The notes under the pieces are model-generated. The model saw nothing but the letters and a program-made list of their open reading frames with translations. It did not search any database and had not been told where the DNA came from. From IMG/VR virus record IMGVR_UViG_3300025543_000086, positions 1-36,788 of that record: a stretch of DNA of 36,788 nt; one strand, written 5' to 3'. This document shows positions 5,669 through 14,054 of this stretch, in pieces; position 1 is the stretch's first letter; every line of letters starts with the position of its first letter. The stretch comes from a virus. The position numbers and the translations under genes are program-made.

Positions 5669-7753
5669 ATGAGACTTGTATTAGATGTAGAAAACACAAC
5701 AAAGAAACGTAATGGTAAGCTAATGCTTGACCCTTGGGAAGAGGGTAACTTCCTAGTTAACGTAGGGGTTCGTGACGTTGACGATGGCACTGAGGCTTTG
5801 ACGTTTGACTTACAGCACAAAGAGTACGTTGATCAGACAGGCGTTGAGTCTAAGCGTATTCAAAAGATACTAGACCATACTACCCTGCTGATTATGCACA
5901 ACGCACAGCACGACTTGGCTTGGCTTTGGGAGTGTGGCTTTAAGTATGATGGGCCTATATGGGATACCATGTTAGCTGAGAGTATTTTACTCAGAGGAAA
6001 CAACCTAGAAATCTCACCCAAAGGTGTAGCTAAAAAGATATCTTTGTCCCTTGAGAATACTGCTATCCGTAGGAACTTAGACTTCCAAAAAGATGACACC
6101 CTCAAGCGTTACTTTAAAGACGGCTACAACACTGATGAGATACCATTATCAGAATTGACTTTTTATCTTGAAGCTGATTGTAACACCACTGCTTCTCTGT
6201 TTCACTCTCAGGTTGCAGACTTCATGCTTCCTGAGTCTCAAAGTCTTATCAAAGTGAGAGACATTACGTTTGATGTATGTAAGCTTCTTACACGCATGAA
6301 AGCTGACGGTATGAAGGTAGACCGTAAGGCTTTAAATGCAGTACGTAAAGAGTTTGAAGACGAGCGTGGTACTATACAATCCCGCCTACAGATGCAAGTT
6401 CGTGAGGTTATGGGTGACACACCAGTTAACTTAAATAGTCCAGAGCAAATGTCTCAAGTTATCTTTAGCCGTAAGCCTCACTCCAAGGACGATTGGCCCA
6501 ACTTGTTTGACAACTGTAAGAACCTAGCAGAGTTAAAGAAGATTGTTACAGCCAACAGTGATCTTCTTTATCGCACTGAGGCGTTTACTTGCCCTACTTG
6601 TGGGGGTAGTGGAGAAACATATAAGTTAAAGAAAGACGGTAGTAGGTATGCAAGACCTAACAAATGTAAAGACTGTGATGGCAGAGGCTATCAACTTAAG
6701 AAGCAAGAAAGAATGGCTGGCTTTGGTTTCTTCCCGCCTAGCGCATCTTGGGTTAGTGCTAGTGGTTTTTCTACAGGTAAGGATATACTAGATGTACTTA
6801 GGGCTACAGCTATGGATAACAATATGTCTGATGCTGTTACATTCCTTGAGGACTTGAAGCGGCTTAACGCTGTGTCTAGCTACCTATCTAGCTTTGTTGA
6901 GGGTATAGACACCTTTACCAAGCAGAATGATGTACTGCATGTATCACTAACGCAGCACATTACATCTACTGGTAGGTTTAGTGGGCGTGAGCCTAACATG
7001 CAGAATATGCCTAGAGGTGGTACATTCCCTGTTAAGCGTGTCTTTGTTTCGCGTTGGTCTGGTGGTAAGATAATGGAAGCAGACTTTGCACAGCTAGAGT
7101 TTAGGGCTGCTGCATTTTTGTCACAGGATGAGACAGCTATGGAAGAGATTAACACAGGGTTTGACGTACACTCTTACACTGCACAAATTATCTCTGATGC
7201 GGGTCAGCCTACTGCTAGACAAGCTGCCAAGGAACACACCTTCGCCCCTCTCTTTGGCGCGACAGGGTACGGTAGAACTAAAGCGGAAGCTGCATACTAC
7301 ACGCACTTCATTGACAAGTATAAAGGTATAGCTAAGTGGCACAAGAAGCTAGGTGATGAGGCTATACGTTTTCAAAAGATAACCAATGTATCAGGTAGAC
7401 AATATTCATTTCCCGGCACTACTAGAAGGGAAAACAATACACCTACTAACTTTACTAGGATCAAGAACTACCCTGTCCAAGGGTTTGCTACTGGTGATGT
7501 TGTACCTGTTGTATTGCTTGAGATTGACAAGAGACTTAAGAGTATGCGCTCTTGCATAGTTAATAGTGTCCATGACTCAGCGGTCATTGACATACACCCT
7601 GATGAACAAAAGGAGGTAATCAATGTCATTAACGATGTTAACGACAGTCTTAATAGTATCATTGATAATTACTACGGCATAAAGATGAACGTACCACTAC
7701 TTTTAGAAGCCAAGATTGGACCGAATTGGCTTGACACTAAAGATGTGATATGA
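5669..7753 (+). CDS. family A DNA polymerase with DnaJ-type zinc-finger insertion
   Basis: The 694-residue product is the phage replicase. The 3'-5' exonuclease domain carries D6/E8 (LDVEN), N78/D82 (MHNAQHD) and Y166/D170 (YLEAD). The polymerase domain has motif A D472 (ADFAQLEFR), motif B R517/K521 with F525 and YG at 534-535, and motif C VHDS. Between the domains, residues 308-340 hold two CxxCxGxG motifs (CPTCGGSG at 308 and CKDCDGRG at 333), a partial DnaJ cysteine-rich domain. This architecture is known from phage HMO-2011 and relatives. F525 aligns with Phe762 of E. coli Pol I, a state reported as common in lytic phages. AAAGGA precedes the ATG. Confidence 0.95.
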   Translation: MRLVLDVENTTKKRNGKLMLDPWEEGNFLVNVGVRDVDDGTEALTFDLQHKEYVDQTGVESKRIQKILDHTTLLIMHNAQHDLAWLWECGFKYDGPIWDTMLAESILLRGNNLEISPKGVAKKISLSLENTAIRRNLDFQKDDTLKRYFKDGYNTDEIPLSELTFYLEADCNTTASLFHSQVADFMLPESQSLIKVRDITFDVCKLLTRMKADGMKVDRKALNAVRKEFEDERGTIQSRLQMQVREVMGDTPVNLNSPEQMSQVIFSRKPHSKDDWPNLFDNCKNLAELKKIVTANSDLLYRTEAFTCPTCGGSGETYKLKKDGSRYARPNKCKDCDGRGYQLKKQERMAGFGFFPPSASWVSASGFSTGKDILDVLRATAMDNNMSDAVTFLEDLKRLNAVSSYLSSFVEGIDTFTKQNDVLHVSLTQHITSTGRFSGREPNMQNMPRGGTFPVKRVFVSRWSGGKIMEADFAQLEFRAAAFLSQDETAMEEINTGFDVHSYTAQIISDAGQPTARQAAKEHTFAPLFGATGYGRTKAEAAYYTHFIDKYKGIAKWHKKLGDEAIRFQKITNVSGRQYSFPGTTRRENNTPTNFTRIKNYPVQGFATGDVVPVVLLEIDKRLKSMRSCIVNSVHDSAVIDIHPDEQKEVINVINDVNDSLNSIIDNYYGIKMNVPLLLEAKIGPNWLDTKDVI

Positions 7754-7759
7754 TATAAC
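7731..7759 (+). promoter_or_regulatory. sigma70-like promoter for the SSB-like gene
   Basis: TTGACA at 7731-7736, a 17-nt spacer and TATAAC at 7754-7759. The -35 box is inside the last codons of the polymerase gene. The predicted start site is about 28 bp before the ATG at 7794, which has an AAAGGA ribosome site. It is close to full consensus and would give the SSB-like gene extra expression. Confidence 0.65.
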
Positions 7760-7793
7760 TGCGGTTCTAAATTAAGCTCAGAAAGGATATATA

Positions 7794-8669
7794 ATGAGCA
7801 ATGAGTTGAGTACAATGATGGCAGGGGCAGACCTTGCTGCAGCTATGGGTTTCAGTGCAGACACCACAGAGGTATCGGCTGGCCCAAACCTTGCACGTTT
7901 AGCACAGGTACAGGCTCCTATTATGCGTGAGCAAGTAGATGAGGATGGTGAACTAGAAGAGAAGGTAGTTGTACCCTTGGGTGCTTACAAACTGACTGAT
8001 GCAGAAGGTAACACCGTGTATAGCCGTAGTGCTACTATTCGTTTGTTTGCACAGCGTCAGCAGTGGACGCAGTGGGATAGCGACAGCAACACCATGAACA
8101 AGACAGTCATGGCTACTGTGCTTAAAGGTGATCTTAAAGATACCAAAGGTACGTTTAACCTTGGTCGGCCTAGTAAGTACGTTAAAGATTGGGAAGCTTT
8201 AGATGAAGATACTAAAGCAATCATTCGTAGCGTTAAGAATACCAAGGTTTTGTTTGGTAAAGTTAAGCTAGGTAAAGTCATTGACGATAACGGTGTAGCT
8301 GTAGCAGGTTACGACTCAGAGGTTGACTTTACAATGGACGTAAAGAATGCAGACAGTAAACGCTCTTTAGATGCTGCACTTAAAGGCATTGTGTCTAAGA
8401 AGCTTCTTCCGATTGAGCATACTATTTCTTTGTCTTCTCAGAAAGAGACCCTGCCTACGGGTAACAAGTATGCTACTATGGTTGCTACCTTGGGTTCCAA
8501 AACTAAAATGGTTCCAGAGGATCACGGTACAGTACAGGCGTTTGTAGACTACATTGATTACGGCAATGAGTATGTACTTAGCAAGTGGAAGTCTTTACGT
8601 AAGCCTGATGTACAGGTAGACCCTGCTACACTTGACGCTATCGTGCAAGTAGAAGAAATCCCGTTCTAG
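7794..8669 (+). CDS. probable single-stranded DNA-binding protein
   Basis: The 291-residue product has no sequence match I can name with certainty, but three facts point to an SSB. It lies between the DNA polymerase and the recombination nuclease. It has its own strong promoter, as expected for a protein needed in large amounts. It ends in VQVEEIPF, an acidic tip with terminal Pro-Phe like the DDDIPF tail of bacterial SSB that recruits partner proteins. The middle (about 60-260) is beta-rich with many Lys and aromatic residues, compatible with an OB-type fold. The N-terminus is Ala/Met-rich and probably flexible. A different DNA-binding role is possible. Confidence 0.6.
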   Translation: MSNELSTMMAGADLAAAMGFSADTTEVSAGPNLARLAQVQAPIMREQVDEDGELEEKVVVPLGAYKLTDAEGNTVYSRSATIRLFAQRQQWTQWDSDSNTMNKTVMATVLKGDLKDTKGTFNLGRPSKYVKDWEALDEDTKAIIRSVKNTKVLFGKVKLGKVIDDNGVAVAGYDSEVDFTMDVKNADSKRSLDAALKGIVSKKLLPIEHTISLSSQKETLPTGNKYATMVATLGSKTKMVPEDHGTVQAFVDYIDYGNEYVLSKWKSLRKPDVQVDPATLDAIVQVEEIPF

Positions 8670-8670
8670 G

Positions 8671-9615
8671 ATGGACTACGAACACGCTGCTGAAACTCCT
8701 GTTCGGATACTCATGCGTGACGCTACTTTAGGTACTGCAGAAATGTCAGAGGCGGTGATTAACTCCGTTGCCTCTGATGTATCAGCGGGACTAGACAAGC
8801 AGTTTAACGGTGGGCCAAGGGATGCGTTCAGACTTAGAATGTCCAACATAGGACGCCCTAAGTGTCAACTCTGGTTTGAAAAGAATATGCCTTACGTTAA
8901 GGAAGACTTACCAGAACAATTTATGATGAACATGATGTTAGGTGATATAGTTGAGGCTGTATTTAAAGGTATCTTAAGTGCAGCAGGGGTTAAGTTTCAA
9001 GACAACACCAATGTAACACTAGACTTAGGTGGGGGAAGAAAGCCTATCAAAGGGGAGTATGACTTATTGTTAGGGGATAGAATAGATGACATAAAGAGTG
9101 CGTCTGACTACTCCTACAAGAATAAGTTCGTAGACCTTGAGACATTACAGGCTGACGATCCTTTTGGCTATGTAGCACAGCTTGTAGGCTACGCTACAGC
9201 AGCAGGTAAGAAGGTTGGTGGCTGGTGGGTAGTCAATAAGAACAATGGACACCACAAGTATGTTTCAGCTAAGGACGTTGACGTTGATGCTGTACTGGAT
9301 AAGATACGGGAAACGTATGACTACTTAGAGAACGATGAGCCTTTTGAGCGTATGTTTACAGACGTTCCTGAGACATACCGCAAGAAACCATCAGGTAATA
9401 GAATATTGTGCAGACAGTGTAACTTCTGTTCATTTAAGTCTGCTTGTTGGCCTGAGTACAAAGAACTGCCTTCTAGGACTTATCAAGGTAAACTAACGCC
9501 ACCTAACGTAGCTTACACGCAAATTAACGATAAGCAATCTAAGTACATGGGTTCTTCTCATCCAAGAAAAAAGCAGAAGATGCCTAAACTAAAAGAGGAA
9601 AATGCTAATGGCTAA
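8671..9615 (+). CDS. PD-(D/E)XK exonuclease, RecB/Cas4-like with Fe-S cysteines
   Basis: The 314-residue product carries PD-(D/E)XK core features: D131 in GEYDLLL, D140-I-K142 and the RecB-type Q170-x3-Y174 (AQLVGY). A Cys in the N-terminal part (C65, GRPKCQLWFEK) and a C-terminal cluster C247-x2-C250-x2-C253-x5-C259 resemble the four-Cys iron-sulfur arrangement of Cas4 and AddB nucleases. It probably degrades host DNA or resects phage ends for recombination, acting with the SSB-like protein and endonuclease I. The C-terminal 50 residues are Lys-rich and may bind DNA. The start lies 1 bp after the previous stop. Confidence 0.85.
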   Translation: MDYEHAAETPVRILMRDATLGTAEMSEAVINSVASDVSAGLDKQFNGGPRDAFRLRMSNIGRPKCQLWFEKNMPYVKEDLPEQFMMNMMLGDIVEAVFKGILSAAGVKFQDNTNVTLDLGGGRKPIKGEYDLLLGDRIDDIKSASDYSYKNKFVDLETLQADDPFGYVAQLVGYATAAGKKVGGWWVVNKNNGHHKYVSAKDVDVDAVLDKIRETYDYLENDEPFERMFTDVPETYRKKPSGNRILCRQCNFCSFKSACWPEYKELPSRTYQGKLTPPNVAYTQINDKQSKYMGSSHPRKKQKMPKLKEENANG

Positions 9616-9802
9616 AGTAACACTAAACGACACTGAATATGACTCTGATAATTTTACTGATTCACAATTAAAATTGTTAGCAGAATTGCAATATAGTGCA
9701 ACAATAAAACGTCAGCTAGAATTTCAAATGGTTTGTAACTCTTTGATGGCTCAAACTTTAATGGATCGTTTTAAGGGATCATTAGAAGAAGAAGATGCCT
9801 AA
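9608..9802 (+). CDS. small acidic helical protein
   Basis: The preferred start is the ATG at 9608 (MAKVTLNDTEYDSDNFTDSQ), overlapping the nuclease gene by 8 bp; an upstream ATG at 9602 is in frame. The 64-residue product begins with a short beta-type motif and continues as a helix (LKLLAELQYSATIKRQLEFQ) with an acidic tail. It looks like small phage proteins with a VTLxxxEYDxDxxxD start, possibly the DUF6447 type, but this is from memory. Role unknown. Confidence 0.6.
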   Translation: MAKVTLNDTEYDSDNFTDSQLKLLAELQYSATIKRQLEFQMVCNSLMAQTLMDRFKGSLEEEDA

Positions 9803-10238
9803 ACCTAAGAGGCATCACCTTAAAGCCAAGTACAGGAGCGGTCTTGAAAAACAGACTGCTCTTGTTTTGTCTGAGTGCCAGAAAAAAGTAAGGTATGAGT
9901 TACTTAAAATAGAATGGGAGGACTTACGTTACCGTACTTACACGCCTGACTTTCAGTTAGACAACGGTATCTTTATTGAGACCAAAGGTATCTTTGATAG
10001 CGAGGACAGGCGTAAACATATAGAAGTAAGAAGGCAACACCCTGAGTTAGACATACGGTTTGTATTTAGTAACGCTAAAGCAAAGCTATACAAGGGTGCT
10101 AAGAGTAGATACTGTGATTGGTGTGAGAAAAATGACTTCTTATACTCGCACAGGCTAATACCTCAAGAGTGGTTGACAATGCCGGGAAAGTGTGTTACAC
10201 AGACTAAGATACTACTTAAAACAAAAAGGAAGACTTGA
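9795..10238 (+). CDS. T7-type endonuclease I, Holliday-junction resolvase
   Basis: The 147-residue product is the normal size for T7 gp3. The active-site set of phage endonuclease I is visible: E18 (SGLEKQ), D52 (YTPDFQL), E62 and K64 (FIETKG). The family stretch DRRKHIEVRRQHPELDIRFV and the C-terminal KLYKGAKSRYCDWC are also characteristic. It cuts four-way junctions and branched DNA, removing recombination intermediates before packaging and helping to break down host DNA. Its ATG overlaps the end of the preceding gene by 8 bp. A second resolvase-type gene (endonuclease VII-like) lies at 13348. Confidence 0.92.
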   Translation: MPKPKRHHLKAKYRSGLEKQTALVLSECQKKVRYELLKIEWEDLRYRTYTPDFQLDNGIFIETKGIFDSEDRRKHIEVRRQHPELDIRFVFSNAKAKLYKGAKSRYCDWCEKNDFLYSHRLIPQEWLTMPGKCVTQTKILLKTKRKT

Positions 10239-10579
10239 TGCCATACGTACTAGAAGATGATGAGATTGCAATACTAATCAAGCCTATGGGTGATGGGCAG
10301 ATTGGTACTTGTATATGTAAGAGTGATGATCATGAATTGTCTGATGAACAACTAACAGAAGCTATGGGTGTGGGCATAGCTATGATTGGTTTGTTTGAGT
10401 TACTTAATGATGATGATGACGGCATCTATGAGGGGATTAAGACTGCCTTAGAAGATAAAGTAGAACGTTTACTAGCAGACAATCAAGTACCACAAGATGA
10501 TGCGCTAGAGCCTACATATACAGCAGAGGGTAACGTACTACGGCTCAATGCCTTTACTAGAACAAAGGGTAGTTGCTAA
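10238..10579 (+). CDS. acidic hypothetical protein
   Basis: I take the ATG at 10238, which shares its first base with the preceding stop and has AAAAGGA upstream; a TTG one codon earlier is less likely. The 113-residue product is very acidic, with a run of Asp at LLNDDDDGIY and a helix AMGVGIAMIGLFELL. No family is recognised. Such acidic early proteins can be DNA mimics or inhibitors of host enzymes, but nothing here shows that directly. Confidence 0.65.
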   Translation: MPYVLEDDEIAILIKPMGDGQIGTCICKSDDHELSDEQLTEAMGVGIAMIGLFELLNDDDDGIYEGIKTALEDKVERLLADNQVPQDDALEPTYTAEGNVLRLNAFTRTKGSC

Positions 10580-10580
10580 T

Positions 10581-10847
10581 ATGGCTAAGTGGAAAGAAAT
10601 GACTATGCCCTTTGAAGTAGACATGGTAGACAAACCACCTCACTACAACACAGCTAACATTGAGTGTATAGATGCAATGAAAGCTATGTCAGAGGGTGCT
10701 GATGTATCACCTCATGAGGCGTACTGTTGGCAGAACGCATTTAAGTATATGTGGAGGTGGCCTTACAAGAGTGGCGTAGAGGACTTGAAGAAAGCTAGGT
10801 GGTACTTAGACCGTCTAATAGAAGAGGTTGAGAGTAATGAAGACTGA
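10581..10847 (+). CDS. DUF3310-type protein (T7 gp1.7-like domain)
   Basis: The motif order DKPPHYNTANIECIDAMKAM, then YCWQNAFKYMWRW, then GVEDLKKARWYLDRLIE is characteristic of the DUF3310 family, also present in T7 nucleotide kinase gp1.7. I prefer the ATG at 10581 (MAKWKEM), 1 bp after the previous stop, over the in-frame ATG at 10548. The product is 88 residues. Given its neighbours (MazG, RNR, ThyX) a link to nucleotide metabolism is plausible, but the short form has only the domain and no established activity. Confidence 0.8.
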   Translation: MAKWKEMTMPFEVDMVDKPPHYNTANIECIDAMKAMSEGADVSPHEAYCWQNAFKYMWRWPYKSGVEDLKKARWYLDRLIEEVESNED

Positions 10848-11010
10848 GAAGTTTAGTGTTACCTTTGTCTTATCAGTTGACAAATCAAATAACATATTGT
10901 CTTCTCATCCTATGTACTATGAAGAAGACATAAAAGACTTGATAGAGCGTGTTATCTATGATATAGATGACGTAGAAATATCTAACATAAACGTAAGGGA
11001 TCAGGGATGA
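10837..11010 (+). CDS. small hypothetical protein
   Basis: The ATG at 10837, with GAGAG/AGAGG-type sites before it, is preferred to a TTG at 10828. The 57-residue product overlaps the DUF3310 gene by 11 bp and the MazG-like gene by 4 bp, so it is part of the same tight operon. It alternates beta-type and acidic segments (TEKFSVTFVLSVD, DLIERVIYDIDDVEISNINV). No family is recognised. Confidence 0.6.
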   Translation: MKTEKFSVTFVLSVDKSNNILSSHPMYYEEDIKDLIERVIYDIDDVEISNINVRDQG

Positions 11011-11435
11011 TTACACAACAAGAAATAAATGACTTCGCTGAGTACGACAGAGAAGACAAGATCAATGACCTCAAAGACTATACACCTCTTGATATGGTCA
11101 AAGAGTTTGCTACAGCAATGGATCACCCTCTTGATGAAAAGTATGGTTACAGTAGAAAGCTAGAAGGTCTGCGTTGGTTACTTCTCAAAGAGGAATACAG
11201 TGAAGTACGTGATGCAGATGGCCCACAAGAGTTACTTAAAGAGTTAGCTGACTTAGTGTACGTTACGTATGGCTATGCAGCTACCTATGGGTGGGACTTA
11301 GACGAGGCAGTGCGTAGGGTACACGCATCTAATATGTCTAAGCTAGGCCCAAGAGGTAAGCCACTTAAACGTCCTGATGGTAAAGTATTAAAAGGGTCAC
11401 ACTACTGGAAGCCTGACCTGTCTGACTTAGTATAA
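11007..11435 (+). CDS. MazG-like nucleotide pyrophosphohydrolase
   Basis: The 142-residue product has the all-alpha NTP pyrophosphohydrolase signature: E62-E63-x2-E66 (LLKEEYSEV) and E79-x2-D82 (KELADLVYV), which bind Mg2+. The C-terminal part (HASNMSKLG followed by GKPLKRPDGKVLKG) is typical of phage MazG-like enzymes. It would hydrolyse non-canonical NTPs, dUTP or dCTP to monophosphates, feeding ThyX or cleaning the pool. A role in (p)ppGpp signalling has been proposed for phage MazG but cannot be read from sequence. It lies 11 bp before the RNR gene. Confidence 0.88.
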   Translation: MITQQEINDFAEYDREDKINDLKDYTPLDMVKEFATAMDHPLDEKYGYSRKLEGLRWLLLKEEYSEVRDADGPQELLKELADLVYVTYGYAATYGWDLDEAVRRVHASNMSKLGPRGKPLKRPDGKVLKGSHYWKPDLSDLV

Positions 11436-11446
11436 GGAAAGTAAAT

Positions 11447-13348
11447 ATGAGTAATAACTATCTACCAAGTGACTACCAAACCTTTATTGCAACCAGCCGC
11501 TATGCACGTTGGCTTGAAGGCGAAGGACGCCGTGAAACATGGGGTGAGACTGTAGAGCGTTACTTGCAGAACATAGCTAAGACATGGCTCAAGCCTGTTG
11601 ACCTAGATGAAATGCGTGACGCTATTCTTAGCCTTGAGGTTATGCCTAGTATGCGGTCACTTATGACTGCAGGAAAAGCGGCAGACAGGGATAATACCTG
11701 TATGTATAACTGTAGCTACCTACCCGTAGATGACCCTAAGTCTTTTGATGAGGCTATGTTCATCCTCCTTTGTGGGACGGGGGTTGGTTTCAGTGTTGAG
11801 CGTCAGTTCATCGCTAAACTCCCTGATGTTCCTAGTCTTTTCCAAAGCGATACGTGTGTTGTCATCAAGGACAGCAAGGAAGGATGGGCTAAAGGTCTCA
11901 GACAAGTGTTGGCACTCCTATGGGCTGGTGAAATTCCTAAGTGGGATATTAGCAGAGTTCGCCCTGCAGGTGCAAGGCTAAAAACGTTTGGTGGTCGTGC
12001 TAGTGGTCCTGCTCCTTTGGTTGATTTGTTTAACTTTGCGGTTACAACATTCAAGGGCGCACAAGGTCGTAGGTTGTCCAGCCTTGAGTGTCATGACTTA
12101 ATGTGTAAGATTGGTGAAGTTGTGGTTGTAGGTGGTGTTAGACGTAGTGCTATGATTAGTCTGTCTAACCTTTCAGATGACCGTATGCGTCACGCTAAGT
12201 CAGGTGCATGGTGGGAGAATGCAAGTCATAGGGCCTTAGCTAACAACTCAGTATCTTATTCAGAGAAGCCTGATAGTATGTCATTCATGCGTGAGTGGAC
12301 TGCACTAATGGAGAGTGGTAGTGGAGAACGAGGAATATTCAACAGAGAAGCGTCAGTTAAACAAGCTGCAAAAAATGGCCGTAGGGAGTCTTGCTATGAG
12401 TTCGGAACAAACCCATGTTCGGAAATCATTCTTAGGCCGAATCAGTTCTGTAATCTTACGGAAGTTGTCATACGTGCTAACGATAGTCTGGAAGACCTTA
12501 CAAGAAAAGTCCGTCTTGCAACTGTACTTGGAACCATTCAGTCAACATACACTAAGTTCCCCTACTTGCGAAAGGTGTGGGCTACCAACACAGAAGCAGA
12601 ACGCTTGCTCGGTGTGTCACTCACAGGGATAATGGATAACAAATTAATGACTACGGCTAATGCTGGCCTAGCTGATACATTGGAGCATCTTAAAAATGTG
12701 GCTGTTTCTACTAACGCTGAGTGGGCTGACCGTCTTGGTATCCCTCATAGCACTGCTATTACTTGTGTCAAGCCCAGTGGAACAGTTTCCCAACTGGTTG
12801 ACTCATCTTCTGGCATTCATGCTCGTCACAGTCCCTATTATATCCGTACTGTGCGTGGAGATAATAAAGACCCACTGACGGCATTTATGCGTGACCAAGG
12901 TATACCTAGTGAGCCTGACGTTATGAAACCTGACGCTACAACAGTGTTTAGCTTTCCTATGCAGTCACCCATTGGTGCAGTGTGTACGGCTGATATGACA
13001 GCACTAGAGCAGCTAGAAATGTGGTTGATGTATCAACGTCATTGGTGTGAGCATAAGCCTAGCGTCACGATTAACGTTAAGGCAGATGAGTGGTTTGAGG
13101 TAGGAGCCTTTGTGTACAAACACTTTGATGAAATGTCAGGTGTGTCGTTCCTTCCGTTTAATGAACATACTTATCAACAAGCACCCTATCAAGAGTGTAC
13201 TAAAGAAGAGTACTATGAAATGTTAGATATGTCACCCCCTAAAGTAGATTGGAGTTTATTTGATAACTATGAAATAGAAGACAACACATCTGGTATGCAA
13301 ACTATGGCTTGTACTGGTGATGTGTGTGAAATGGTAGATATAACCTAA
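11447..13348 (+). CDS. nrdJ: class II (adenosylcobalamin-dependent) ribonucleotide reductase
   Basis: The 633-residue monomeric enzyme resembles Lactobacillus RTPR. The radical-bearing finger loop is N322-P-C324-S-E326. C335 lies 11 residues later, the same spacing as C408-C419 in RTPR, and its disulfide partner is probably C85 or C89 (NTCMYNCSY). The C-terminal shuttle pair is C622-x4-C627 (ACTGDVCEM). VGGVRRSA and SFPMQSP are further family motifs. It reduces ribonucleoside triphosphates using B12 and works without oxygen or a second subunit, so the phage depends on host cobalamin. No intein or intron interrupts the gene. AAGGAAAG precedes the ATG. Confidence 0.93.
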   Translation: MSNNYLPSDYQTFIATSRYARWLEGEGRRETWGETVERYLQNIAKTWLKPVDLDEMRDAILSLEVMPSMRSLMTAGKAADRDNTCMYNCSYLPVDDPKSFDEAMFILLCGTGVGFSVERQFIAKLPDVPSLFQSDTCVVIKDSKEGWAKGLRQVLALLWAGEIPKWDISRVRPAGARLKTFGGRASGPAPLVDLFNFAVTTFKGAQGRRLSSLECHDLMCKIGEVVVVGGVRRSAMISLSNLSDDRMRHAKSGAWWENASHRALANNSVSYSEKPDSMSFMREWTALMESGSGERGIFNREASVKQAAKNGRRESCYEFGTNPCSEIILRPNQFCNLTEVVIRANDSLEDLTRKVRLATVLGTIQSTYTKFPYLRKVWATNTEAERLLGVSLTGIMDNKLMTTANAGLADTLEHLKNVAVSTNAEWADRLGIPHSTAITCVKPSGTVSQLVDSSSGIHARHSPYYIRTVRGDNKDPLTAFMRDQGIPSEPDVMKPDATTVFSFPMQSPIGAVCTADMTALEQLEMWLMYQRHWCEHKPSVTINVKADEWFEVGAFVYKHFDEMSGVSFLPFNEHTYQQAPYQECTKEEYYEMLDMSPPKVDWSLFDNYEIEDNTSGMQTMACTGDVCEMVDIT

Positions 13349-13767
13349 TGCAAATGGATTTGTTTAAAAGTAAAAAGCAGATAACAAAAGAAGAAGGTAA
13401 GGTGTGCAAAAAGTGTAACGTGTACCTTCCTTTAACTGCCTATGCTTGGAGGGGCAATGAAGGTTTTCAAAGAACTGAGTGTAAAGATTGTTTAAGAAAA
13501 ATAAAAGATGTTCTTAACGGGTTACACAAAATCACACCTAAAGCTTCTACAGATCATGTTTGTCCTATTTGCAAAAAAAACTCAGAGGCTGTAAAACTAA
13601 ATAGACAATCCGCAAAAGGAAGAAAAAAAGTAGTGTGGGTCTTAGATCATGATCATATAAAACAAGAGTTTAGGGGGTGGCTTTGTGACAGATGTAACAG
13701 AGGGCTAGGAGCTTTTGATGATAACCTTGAACACTTAGAAAATGCAATCAAATACTTAAAGGAGTAA
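13348..13767 (+). CDS. endonuclease VII-like His-Me finger nuclease
   Basis: The 139-residue product has the T4 gp49 (endonuclease VII) core: zinc ligands C72/C75 (CPIC) and C113/C116 (CDRC), the catalytic D100-H-D-H103 cluster (WVLDHDH) and N117, with FRGWLC and GLGAFDDNLEHLENAIKYL following. An extra N-terminal cysteine pair set (C20/C23, C45/C48) suggests a second zinc ribbon for DNA binding. It may resolve branched DNA, or may be a free-standing homing-type nuclease beside the RNR gene. Its codons are more A-rich than those of its neighbours, which hints at separate acquisition. The start overlaps the RNR stop by 1 bp and no strong ribosome site is visible. Confidence 0.82.
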   Translation: MQMDLFKSKKQITKEEGKVCKKCNVYLPLTAYAWRGNEGFQRTECKDCLRKIKDVLNGLHKITPKASTDHVCPICKKNSEAVKLNRQSAKGRKKVVWVLDHDHIKQEFRGWLCDRCNRGLGAFDDNLEHLENAIKYLKE

Positions 13768-13771
13768 TAAA

Positions 13772-13993
13772 ATGGTATGGGTTTACACAGTAGTAATGAT
13801 GATGCTAGAACCAACAACAAGTGAGAAAACTTTCATAGTGTTTTCGCCAAACGTAGCCTTTACAACCGAGGAGTCTTGTCAACAATGGAGAGAGGTAGAT
13901 ATGCTAAGGCTATACAATTCAAGACCAAGTGAAAATGCAAAAGCAGTTAGTCAATGTTTTGCATTCCCGTTTAATGTAGATAAAGGTACATAA
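13772..13993 (+). CDS. small protein with hydrophobic N-terminus and two Cys
   Basis: The ATG has a clear AAAGGAG site 7 nt upstream. The 73-residue product starts with a hydrophobic stretch (MVWVYTVVMMMLEP) that could be a weak signal or membrane anchor, then a polar domain with Cys in ESCQQW and SQCFAFPF. The spacing of the two Cys and the helix between them resemble small exported proteins seen in marine phages. Function is unknown. Confidence 0.65.
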   Translation: MVWVYTVVMMMLEPTTSEKTFIVFSPNVAFTTEESCQQWREVDMLRLYNSRPSENAKAVSQCFAFPFNVDKGT

Positions 13994-14025
13994 GTTACAT
14001 GATAGTAGTGAGGTCAACAAACATC

Positions 14026-14054
14026 TTGACAACACTTACGATAAGGCTTACAGT
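14026..14054 (+). promoter_or_regulatory. sigma70-like promoter with overlapping inverted repeat
   Basis: TTGACA at 14026-14031, a 17-nt spacer and TACAGT at 14049-14054, before the GTG start at 14090. A perfect 7-bp inverted repeat, CAACACT (14030-14036) and AGTGTTG (14052-14058), covers the end of the -35 box and the -10 box, as expected for a repressor operator. It would transcribe only the last gene of the + arm. Confidence 0.6.

Noticed and set aside
10173-10201. TTGACA-N17-TACACA upstream of the acidic gene at 10238
   Set aside because: It lies wholly inside the conserved coding part of endonuclease I and has a weak -10 box, so chance is likely.
12315-12632. 105-codon frame inside the RNR gene
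   Set aside because: It overlaps conserved RNR motifs including the catalytic loop and has no gene-like features.
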